A stretch of 64,000 bases of DNA. It comes from Streptomyces harbinensis (lineage in GTDB: Bacteria; Actinomycetota; Actinomycetes; Streptomycetales; Streptomycetaceae). Made by a program: the position numbers and the translations under genes. The notes beneath the pieces were generated by a model. The model had not been told where the DNA came from. It was given only the letters and a program-made list of their open reading frames with translations, and made no database searches. How positions within the stretch are numbered: position 1 is the stretch's first letter; every line of letters begins with the position of its first letter. This document shows positions 49,349 to 56,724 of this stretch, piece by piece. The DNA lies in NCBI RefSeq assembly GCF_900116145.1, contig NZ_FPAB01000001.1, forward strand, positions 496,001 to 560,000, given 5' to 3'.

Positions 49349-50281
49349 TCAGCTGCCGCCGGTCCCGGACGACGAGGGCGTTCCCTCACAGCTCAGGGTG
49401 GCCCGGTCGGCGTCCAGGGTGGCCGGGACGCCGAGCGGGACGGTGTGGGGGTGAGGGCCGTGGCCGAAGGCGAGTTCTTCCGCCATCGGGACGCCGAGCG
49501 GGGCCAGCCGGTCCAGCAGGACGGCGCGGACCTCCTCGTAGGGGCCGCAGTCCCGCCAGGAGCCGAGCGCGATGCCGGCCACCCCGGCCAGCCGGCCGGA
49601 GCGCAGCAGTTGGGTGAGCACCCGGTCGATCCGGTACGGCTCCTCGCCGACGTCCTCCAGCAGCAGGATGCCGCCGGCCGCCGAGGGGCGGGTGTGCGCG
49701 GTGCCGGCCCCGGCCGCCAGCAGGCTCGCGCAGCCGCCCATCGTGATGCCGCGGGCCCGGCCGGGGACCAGGGTGCGGGCGGTGGGCGCGGTGATCACGG
49801 TGGGCTCGTGCGGGGCGAACAGCGCCCGCCGCAGCCGCTCCTGGGCCACCGCGTCGTCGGTGAACGCGGTGGTGCCCGGCATCGGACCGTGCCAGGTGGG
49901 CACGGCGAGACGGACCGCGAACGCCTCGTGCAGCGCGGTGATGTCGCTGAAGCCGAGCAGGGGTTTCGGCCGGGCCGCCGCCAGCGCGGGCCAGTCCAGC
50001 AGGTCGAGAATCCGCTGGCTGCCGTAGCCGCCCCGGGCGCAGATCACCGCCGCCACGCCCGGGTCGCACCAGGCGCGCTCCAGGTCGCGGGCCCGCTCGG
50101 CGTCCGGGGCGGCCAGATGCGGCAGCGGCGCCGGCGCCCCGGCCGAGACCGATGGGCCCACCTCCACCCGCAGGCCCCAGCCGCGCAGGATCTCGGTGCC
50201 CGCCTTGAGCACGTCCGGTTCCACCGGCCCGGCCGGGGCCACCACCGCCACCCGGTCGCCGGGGCGCGGCGCGCGGATCAC
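49349..50281 (-). CDS. LD-carboxypeptidase (peptidase S66)
   Basis: 310 residues. RPGDRVAVVAPAGPVEPDVLKAG, the nucleophile region CARGGYGSQRILDLLDW, LLGFSDITALHEAF and ITMGGCASLLAA plus the C-terminal GHGPHPHTVPLGVPATLDAD match LdcA/S66 enzymes, which cleave L,D-bonds of peptidoglycan tetrapeptides (MccF-like members cleave other amides). Its start overlaps the S9 peptidase stop (ATGA), so both are in one operon. Confidence 0.9.
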   Translation of the reverse strand: MIRAPRPGDRVAVVAPAGPVEPDVLKAGTEILRGWGLRVEVGPSVSAGAPAPLPHLAAPDAERARDLERAWCDPGVAAVICARGGYGSQRILDLLDWPALAAARPKPLLGFSDITALHEAFAVRLAVPTWHGPMPGTTAFTDDAVAQERLRRALFAPHEPTVITAPTARTLVPGRARGITMGGCASLLAAGAGTAHTRPSAAGGILLLEDVGEEPYRIDRVLTQLLRSGRLAGVAGIALGSWRDCGPYEEVRAVLLDRLAPLGVPMAEELAFGHGPHPHTVPLGVPATLDADRATLSCEGTPSSSGTGGS

Positions 50282-52287
50282 CGGCGCAGCTCCAGCGCCG
50301 GCGCGTCGGGCCGCTCCACGCCGAACACGGTCAGGTACAGGGCGAGTTCGGACTCGACGGCGGTCACGATGGTCTCGGCGCGGCGGAAGCCGTGGCCCTC
50401 GCCGGGGAAGGTGAGGTAGGCGTGCGGCACGCCCGGTCCCCCGCCCTCGGCGAGGGCGGCCAGCAGCCGGTCGGCCTGTTCCGGCGGGCAGATGGTGTCG
50501 TCAAGGCCCTGGAGCAGCAGGAAGGGCGCGGTGATGCGGTCGGCGTGGGTGACCGGGGAGCGGTCGCGGTAGCGCTCGGGGACCTCGGCCGGCGGTCCGA
50601 CGAGCGAGTCGAGGTAGCGGGATTCGAAGTCGTGGGTGCCGGGCCCCGTCCAGCTCGCCAGGTCCAGGATGGGGTAGCTGATGGTGCCGCAGCGGTAGAG
50701 GCCGGCGGTGTCCGCGCCGGTGAGCGAGGCGGCGGCGGTCCAGCCGCCCGCGCTGCCGCCCCGGATGGCCAGCCGGTCCGGGTCGGCGGTGCCCTCGTCC
50801 GCCAGTGCGCGGGCGACGGCGGCGCAGTCCGCCACGTCCACCACGCCCCACTGCTCGCGCAGCCGTTCCCGGTAGGCGCGGCCGAAGCCGGTGGAGCCGC
50901 CGTAGTTGACCTCGGCGACGCCGATGCCGCGCGAGGTGAAGTAGGCGATCTCCAGGTCGAGGACGACGGGGGCGCGGGAGGTGGGACCGCCGTGCGCCCA
51001 GATGACGTACGGGGGCCGTTCGTCCTCCGGTGCCGGGGCGGTGGCCAGCGGATGGGCCGGCGGGTAGACGGTGGCGTGCACCTCCCGGCCGTCCGGGCCG
51101 GTGACCGTGCGGGTCCGCGGCCGCGGGTAGTAGGCCGGGTCGACCGGGTCCCGGTGGTGCTCGGCCAGCACCCGGGTGTGCCCGGTGGTGGTGTCCAGCT
51201 GGACGATCTGCCAGCCGGTGTGCGGGCCGGCCGCGATGCCGGTGATCCGGCTGCCCTGCACGGCCAGGGACGGCGCCCATTCGCCGTACGGGCCGGGTGC
51301 GTCGGCCAGTTCGCCGGTCGCCGGGTCGAGGACGCCGAGGCGCATGCCGCCCGTGCCGTGCAGCACGGCGATCAGGCCGCTCTCCAGCGGGGCCGACCAG
51401 CGCCAGCCGATGCGCCACAGTCCCTCGGCGAACTCCTCCTCGCGCGGGCACAGGTTGACCGCCTCGCCGGTGTCGGGGTCGACGCGGTGCGGGTTCCACC
51501 AGCCGGTGCGGTCGGTGGTGGCCAGCAGGGTGCCGTCCGGGGCCCACTCGGCCTGGGCGATGGCCTCCTCGGGGCCGCCGGCCAGGGTGCGGACGCCGGT
51601 CAGCCGGCCGTCCGGGCCCAGGTCGGCGATCTTCAGCTCGGTGCCTTCCCAGGGCATCCGGGGGTGGTCCCAGGCCAGCCAGACCGCGCGCCTGCCGTCC
51701 GGGGAGAGCCGGGGGCAGGTGACGAACCGGGGCCCTTCCGGGGTGAGTTCGCGCAGGGCGGCCGGGGCGGTCGCGGCGGAGCCGTCCAGCGGTATCGCGA
51801 CCGGGACCCGGCGCACGGTGCCGCCCTCGCGGTGTTCCTCCAGCACCGCCCAGAGCTCGCCGCGCTCCGGGTGCGGGCGCAGGTCGCACCAGCGGAGCTG
51901 GCCGCCCGGGCCGGCCGGCGGGGTCAGCGGGCGCGGGGCCGCTCCGCCGGGGGCGTCCGGTTCCAGGGCGTGGACGCGCTGGTCGCCGTGGTCGGTGAAG
52001 GCGATCAGCGGGCCGCCCTCGGGGCGGGCGATGCCGGCCCACGGGTGGCCGCCGTAGCCGATGACCGCGTTGCGGGCGTTCCACGGGGCGGGCAGGACGG
52101 TTTCGGCGACGCCGCCGCCGTCCGGGCGCAGCCGCACCAGGGCGCGCCGGCCGCCCTCGGCGGGGCGGGGGGCGGTCCACCACAGTTCCTCGCCGACGGC
52201 GCCCAGGTACTCGGGTTTGCCGTCGTGGGCGGCGACCAGGGCGGCGTCGATGGGCGAGGGCCAGGTTCCGTAGCGGTCGTGCGCCAT
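50278..52287 (-). CDS. S9 family prolyl-oligopeptidase-type serine peptidase
   Basis: 669 residues, ATG 52287 preceded by CTGGAGGCAG. A beta-propeller N-terminal domain (to ~residue 410) precedes an alpha/beta-hydrolase domain with nucleophile elbow IRGGSAGGWTAAASL, acid region LLLQGLDDTICPPEQA and catalytic His in FPGEGHGFRRAE. These enzymes cut short peptides in the cytosol. Translationally coupled to the S66 carboxypeptidase. Confidence 0.92.
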   Translation of the reverse strand: MAHDRYGTWPSPIDAALVAAHDGKPEYLGAVGEELWWTAPRPAEGGRRALVRLRPDGGGVAETVLPAPWNARNAVIGYGGHPWAGIARPEGGPLIAFTDHGDQRVHALEPDAPGGAAPRPLTPPAGPGGQLRWCDLRPHPERGELWAVLEEHREGGTVRRVPVAIPLDGSAATAPAALRELTPEGPRFVTCPRLSPDGRRAVWLAWDHPRMPWEGTELKIADLGPDGRLTGVRTLAGGPEEAIAQAEWAPDGTLLATTDRTGWWNPHRVDPDTGEAVNLCPREEEFAEGLWRIGWRWSAPLESGLIAVLHGTGGMRLGVLDPATGELADAPGPYGEWAPSLAVQGSRITGIAAGPHTGWQIVQLDTTTGHTRVLAEHHRDPVDPAYYPRPRTRTVTGPDGREVHATVYPPAHPLATAPAPEDERPPYVIWAHGGPTSRAPVVLDLEIAYFTSRGIGVAEVNYGGSTGFGRAYRERLREQWGVVDVADCAAVARALADEGTADPDRLAIRGGSAGGWTAAASLTGADTAGLYRCGTISYPILDLASWTGPGTHDFESRYLDSLVGPPAEVPERYRDRSPVTHADRITAPFLLLQGLDDTICPPEQADRLLAALAEGGGPGVPHAYLTFPGEGHGFRRAETIVTAVESELALYLTVFGVERPDAPALELRR

Positions 52288-52452
52288 GAGCTGCCTCCAG
52301 GGCGGGGTCGGTCCGGGCGTCACCGGGTCACCCGGGGATCGTTCCACGACCTTGATCGGCGCTCCAGCCACCGGACCGGGTGTGTTCGGCGCGTGAGGGG
52401 GCGGCGGACGACTCGGCGTGGGCGCGGCGGAGTTGGGGGCGGCGCCGGGCGG

Positions 52453-52827
52453 CTACGTGAGGCGTTCGGCGGCTGCCTCGGCCAGTTGGTCGAAGGTGCG
52501 GTTCAGCACCGCGCGCCGTTCTTCCTTGAAGCCGGGTGCGGGCTCCAGTTCGTCGATCGTCCGCTCCCACACGGCCAGGTACCGCTGCTTCCAGTGCCGG
52601 ACCAGCTCCGGCCGCAGCGGGGTGTCGGAGGTGTGCCCGGCGCGGATGAGGACGTGGAGCAGTTCCAGCCGGCACGGTACGACGACGCCCTCGTACTCGT
52701 CGGCCTCGATGGCGACCGGATCACCGTCCATGGCCTCGGCGATCTCGGCGACGAGCCCGTCCAGGAAGGAGGACAGATACTCCCTGGCCGGGTCGCTCTC
52801 GAAGTTCCCACTGCCCCAGGTGCCCAC
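52453..52827 (-). CDS. DUF4259 domain protein
   Basis: 124 residues from GTG 52827, preceded by GGAGGAGAC. The start GTWGSGNFESDPAREYL and the alternating helices match DUF4259, a small family of unknown function found in actinobacteria; length is complete. Monocistronic. Confidence 0.85.
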   Translation of the reverse strand: MGTWGSGNFESDPAREYLSSFLDGLVAEIAEAMDGDPVAIEADEYEGVVVPCRLELLHVLIRAGHTSDTPLRPELVRHWKQRYLAVWERTIDELEPAPGFKEERRAVLNRTFDQLAEAAAERLT

Positions 52828-52918
52828 GGTGTCTCCTCCGCTCGGTGGTGTGCGCGTTCCCGCTGAGGCCATCGAAGCAGGGGGTACTGACAACGCGGCC
52901 CGGGGACGGCGTGCTCGC

Positions 52919-53467
52919 TCAGCCGGCGGGCCCGGCGGTGAGACCGGCGCGCAGCAGCTGAAGGTAGGCGTCGGTGGCGGCGGGGCGGCGGTCCTCGGGG
53001 TGCTCACTGATGGCGTGGATCAGTCCGCAGAACAGTTTCAGCAGGTTCTCGCCGGTCAGCGCCGGTGCGGGGTGCAGGCGGCCGAGGAACTGGGAGGCCC
53101 GGGTGACCAGTTCGGCCTTCGCCCGGCGCAGGGCGTCCGTCTCGTCGGTGACGGTGATCAGGACGTTGAACAGGCCCGGCTGCTCCAGGGCGGCGGCGAG
53201 CGCGGTGCGCAGGAACTCCTCCAGCGCGCGGTGCGGGTCGCTCTCCCGTTCCGCCGCGTCGGCCAGCCGGATGAGGTCGCGGGCGGAGTCCTCCAGGACG
53301 GCTTCGAGCATCGCCCGCTGGGTGGGGAAGACGCGGTAGACCGTGCCGACCCCCACCTCCGCGCGGCGGGCCAGCTCGTTGAGGGTGAGCGTGGTGTCGC
53401 CGGCGGCGATCGCCTGCCGCGCAACGTCGTGGATCCGCTGTCTGTTCCGTGCCGCGTCGGCCCGCAT
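52919..53467 (-). CDS. TetR family regulator
   Basis: 182 residues. HTH: RQRIHDVARQAIAAGD and TLNELARRAEVGVGTVYRVFPTQRAML. The helical C-terminal half resembles the SbtR-type TetR_C domain (ALEEFLRTALAAALEQPG, GLIHAIS). Divergent from the hydrolase gene at 53560; two TGGATA-centred palindromes lie between them. Confidence 0.88.
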   Translation of the reverse strand: MRADAARNRQRIHDVARQAIAAGDTTLTLNELARRAEVGVGTVYRVFPTQRAMLEAVLEDSARDLIRLADAAERESDPHRALEEFLRTALAAALEQPGLFNVLITVTDETDALRRAKAELVTRASQFLGRLHPAPALTGENLLKLFCGLIHAISEHPEDRRPAATDAYLQLLRAGLTAGPAG

Positions 53468-53490
53468 GTGTCTCCCTTCGGCACCTCAGA

Positions 53491-53539
53491 TGGATAGCTT
53501 ATCAACTTGGCTGCTACGGTGAAGTGGATACGTTATCCA
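53491..53539. promoter_or_regulatory. Twin TetR operators TGGATA-N3-TATCCA
   Basis: TGGATA-CGT-TATCCA at 53525-53539 is a perfect palindrome; TGGATA-GCT-TATCAA at 53491-53505 repeats it with one mismatch, 34 bp away centre to centre. The pair fills the divergent spacer and could silence both genes. Confidence 0.75.
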
Positions 53540-53559
53540 GTTCCGTCCGAGGAGCCGTC

Positions 53560-54336
53560 ATGACCGTTGTATTCGTCCACGGGGTGCCCGAGACCCCCGC
53601 CCTCTGGAACGCTCTCCGGGACCACCTCGACCGGCCCGGCGTCGCCCTGCGCCTGCCCGGTTTCGGCACCCCCCGCCCGGCCGGCCTCACCGGGAAGGAC
53701 CCGTACGCCGCCTGGCTGGCCGATGAACTGCGCGCCATCGGCGGCCCCGTCGACGTCGTCGGCCACGACTGGGGCGGGCACCTCACGATGCGCGTCGCCT
53801 CCGCCCGCACCGATGTGCCGCTGCGCAGCTGGGTCTCCGACGTCGCCCACGGCTGGCACCCCGACTACATCTGGCACGAGGCCGCCACCCTGTGGCAGCG
53901 CAGCCCGGAGGGCGAGGAGTCTCTGGCCGGGCTGCGGGAAGCGCCCTCCGGCAGCGGCCGTACCTTCGGCGATCTGCTGCGCGGCCGGGGCATGACCCCG
54001 GAGCTGGGCCGGGAGATCGACGCGATCCACGACGCCGGGATGAGCGCGGCCATCCTGGCGCTCTACCGCTCGGCCCGGCCGAACCTCGCCGCCGACTGGG
54101 GGAAGGAACTCGACGGCCCCACCGCCGCGCCCGGACTGGTCCTGGTGCCGACCGGGGACCCGATGGCGCGCCCGGACCTGGACACCGAGGTGGCCCGGCC
54201 CCTGGGCGCCCGGGTGGCCGAGCTGGACGGCCTGACCCACTACTGGATGCTCCAGGACCCGGCGCGCGGTGCCCGGGTGCTCACGGAGTTCTGGGACTCC
54301 CTCGGCGACTCGCCCGGCGACTCCCTCGGCCGCTGA
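53560..54336 (+). CDS. Alpha/beta hydrolase under TetR control
   Basis: 258 residues, ATG 53560 with GAGGAG upstream. MTVVFVHGVPETPALWNALR, LRLPGFGTPRP, the nucleophile elbow GHDWGGHLTMRVA (Asp at the nucleophile position) and a late THYWM histidine. The HDWGG elbow is typical of haloalkane-dehalogenase/epoxide-hydrolase-like members. Natural substrate unknown; twin operators imply induction by a ligand of the neighbouring TetR. Confidence 0.87.
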   Translation: MTVVFVHGVPETPALWNALRDHLDRPGVALRLPGFGTPRPAGLTGKDPYAAWLADELRAIGGPVDVVGHDWGGHLTMRVASARTDVPLRSWVSDVAHGWHPDYIWHEAATLWQRSPEGEESLAGLREAPSGSGRTFGDLLRGRGMTPELGREIDAIHDAGMSAAILALYRSARPNLAADWGKELDGPTAAPGLVLVPTGDPMARPDLDTEVARPLGARVAELDGLTHYWMLQDPARGARVLTEFWDSLGDSPGDSLGR

Positions 54337-54394
54337 CGGGCCGCCCGCTCCCCCGCCCTACCGGTGCGGCGGGAGGGCGGAGGCGGCGGCGCGG

Positions 54395-55741
54395 CTACAG
54401 GGCGAGCAGGGTGCGGTCGAGCACCCGGGTACCGAAGTGCAGCGCCTCGACGGGCACCCGCTCGTCCACGCCGTGGAACATCGCCTGATAGTCGAAGCCC
54501 TCCGGCAGCCGCAACGGCATGAAGCCGTACCCCTGGATGCCGAGCCGGGAGAACTGCTTGGCGTCCGTGCCGCCGTACATGCAGTACGGGATGACGTGCG
54601 CGCCCGGGTCGAAGTGCTGGAGCGCCTCCCGCATCACGGCGAACGCCGGGGTGTCCACCGGCGCCTGCAGCGGCGGCTCGTGGTGGTAGTAGTCCCAGGC
54701 CACGTCAGGGCCGGTCAGGGCGTCGAGGGTGGCGGCGAACTCCTCCTCGGTGCCGGGCAGCAGCCGCCCGTCGATGTGCGCGCCGGCCGTGCCGGGGATG
54801 ACGTTCACCTTGTACCCGGCGTCCAGCATGGTGGGGTTGGTGCTGTTGCGCAGCGCCCCGGCGACCAGGGTGCCGGCCCGGCCGAGGTCGGCGACCAGCC
54901 GCTCGACGGCCGCGTCGTCGTCCAGGTCGGGCAGCGGCAGACCGTACAGCGCGGCCAGTTCGGTGAGCGCGGCCCGCACCGTGGGGGTCAGCCGCAGCGG
55001 CCAGCGGTGCTCGCCGATCCGGGTGACGGCGGCGGTGAGCCGGGAAACGGCGTTCTCCCGGTTGATGCGCGACCCGTGCCCGGCGCGGCCGTGGGCGGTC
55101 AGCCGCAGCCAGCCGGTGCCGCGCTCGCCGGCCGCCACCGGGTAGATGCGGCGGCCGTCACCGGGGTGGAAGGTGTAGGCGCCGGACTCGCTGATGCCGA
55201 TGGTGCAGCCGTCGAAGAGTTCGGGGCGGTGGTCGGCGAGGAAGCCGGAGCCGACGTCGGCGGAGTCCTCCTCGTCGGCGGTGAAGGCGAGCACGATGTC
55301 ACGGCGCGGGCGGATCCCGGCCCGGGCCCAGGCCCGTACGGTCGCCAGCACCATCGCGTCGGCGTCCTTCATGTCGACGGCCCCGCGCCCCCACACCACG
55401 CCGTCCCTGATCTCCCCGGAGAACGGGTGGACGGACCACTCGGAGGCATCCGCCGGGACCACATCCAGATGGCCGTGCACCAGGACCGCGTCGGCGGACG
55501 GGTCGGTGCCCTCGATGCGCGCCACGACATTGGTGCGCTCGGGGGCCTTCTCCAGCAGTATCGGGTCCAGGCCCGCCTCGGTCAGCCGCTCGGCGACGTA
55601 CTCGGCCGCCTGCCGCTCGCGGCCGTCCCCCTGCCCCCGGTTGGTGGTGTCGATGCGGATGAGGTCACTGGTGAAGGTGACGGCCTCGTCCAGGGCCGTC
55701 CGGTCGATGTGGTGCGGTGCGTTCGGGTCGTGCTCAGCCAT
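54395..55741 (-). CDS. M20/M25/M40 metallopeptidase
   Basis: 448 residues. VLVHGHLDVVPAD (zinc His and Asp), VVWGRGAVDMKDADA, VLAFTADEEDSADVGSGF (catalytic and zinc Glu) and the C-terminal YCMYGGTDAKQFSRLGIQGYGFMP place it among M20 family exopeptidases/deacylases. It overlaps the M55 D-aminopeptidase by 8 bp, so the pair probably degrades the same peptide. Confidence 0.92.
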   Translation of the reverse strand: MAEHDPNAPHHIDRTALDEAVTFTSDLIRIDTTNRGQGDGRERQAAEYVAERLTEAGLDPILLEKAPERTNVVARIEGTDPSADAVLVHGHLDVVPADASEWSVHPFSGEIRDGVVWGRGAVDMKDADAMVLATVRAWARAGIRPRRDIVLAFTADEEDSADVGSGFLADHRPELFDGCTIGISESGAYTFHPGDGRRIYPVAAGERGTGWLRLTAHGRAGHGSRINRENAVSRLTAAVTRIGEHRWPLRLTPTVRAALTELAALYGLPLPDLDDDAAVERLVADLGRAGTLVAGALRNSTNPTMLDAGYKVNVIPGTAGAHIDGRLLPGTEEEFAATLDALTGPDVAWDYYHHEPPLQAPVDTPAFAVMREALQHFDPGAHVIPYCMYGGTDAKQFSRLGIQGYGFMPLRLPEGFDYQAMFHGVDERVPVEALHFGTRVLDRTLLAL

Positions 55742-56567
55742 ACCATTCCTCGACTGCGTTGGATACCAGCGTGGTCAGCGCCTTGAAGCAGCGGATGCCC
55801 TCGTACATGGTGGGCGCGGTGTAGGCGACCCGGCGCGGCCCGGTCTGCTCGACGCCGGGGACGAAGGTGGCGGCGCCGGCCAGCTGCTCGGCGTCGAACT
55901 CCACCTCGATCACCCGGTCCCGGGGCGGCGCGGGCTCGTGCCGGGCGGCCAGCACGGCGCCGCGCGCGGCGGCGGAGCGGATGTCCGCGGCGGTACGGGC
56001 GGGGGTGCGGCAGATCGCGGCGTGCCGGGAGACGTGGTCCTTGACGGCGACGGCGGGCGCCTGCGGCGCGTACTGGAGGGCGTCGACGCAGGTGAGGTCG
56101 TCGCCGGTGACCAGCACCACGGGGGTGCCGTACTCGGCGACGACCAGCGAGTTGAGCAGCCCTTCGCTGGCGCGGACACCGTCCACGAACACGCCGGTGA
56201 TGCAGCTGCCGAGGTAGGTGTGGGCGAGCACGCCCTCGGCGCCGGCGGCGCAGTGGTAGCCGACGAAGGCGATGCCGTCGATGTCGCCGCGCTGGACGCC
56301 CTCGACCATGCCGAGTTCCTTGTGGCGCCCCGTCAGCAGTTCGGCGCGGTCGTCCAGCTGCTCGATCAGGAGGTTGCGCATGGTCATGTGCGCCTCGTTG
56401 ACGATGACCTGATCGGCGCCGCCGTCGAAGAACCCGGCGATGGCGGCGTTCACATCCGAGGTGAAGACCGGCCGGAGCCGCTGCCACTCGGGCCGCCCGG
56501 GCAGACAGTCGGCGGGCCAGGTGACGCCGGTGGCCCCCTCCATGTCGGCGGAGATCAAGATCTTCAT
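55734..56567 (-). CDS. M55 family D-aminopeptidase (DppA-like)
   Basis: 277 residues. MKILISADMEGATGV (zinc Asp and Glu), VNEAHMTMRN, FVGYHCAAGAEGVLAHTY (zinc/catalytic His) and VVLVTGDD are the DppA motifs. DppA of Bacillus hydrolyses D-Ala-D-Ala and related D-peptides. Complete length. Translationally coupled to the M20 peptidase. Confidence 0.92.
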   Translation of the reverse strand: MKILISADMEGATGVTWPADCLPGRPEWQRLRPVFTSDVNAAIAGFFDGGADQVIVNEAHMTMRNLLIEQLDDRAELLTGRHKELGMVEGVQRGDIDGIAFVGYHCAAGAEGVLAHTYLGSCITGVFVDGVRASEGLLNSLVVAEYGTPVVLVTGDDLTCVDALQYAPQAPAVAVKDHVSRHAAICRTPARTAADIRSAAARGAVLAARHEPAPPRDRVIEVEFDAEQLAGAATFVPGVEQTGPRRVAYTAPTMYEGIRCFKALTTLVSNAVEEWYG

Positions 56568-56724
56568 GCCGCGTCAGGCTACGCGCTCGGTCCGGCGCGC
56601 GGAAGCCGCCGGTACGGGACGGGGCCGGGGCGGCCCCCGACCGGCCGCACGGCGGGCGGCCCGTGGGCGCGGCGGGCCGGGGCGCGTGCCGTACGGCCGG
56701 CCGCCGGTGCCCTCACCCCGCGCC

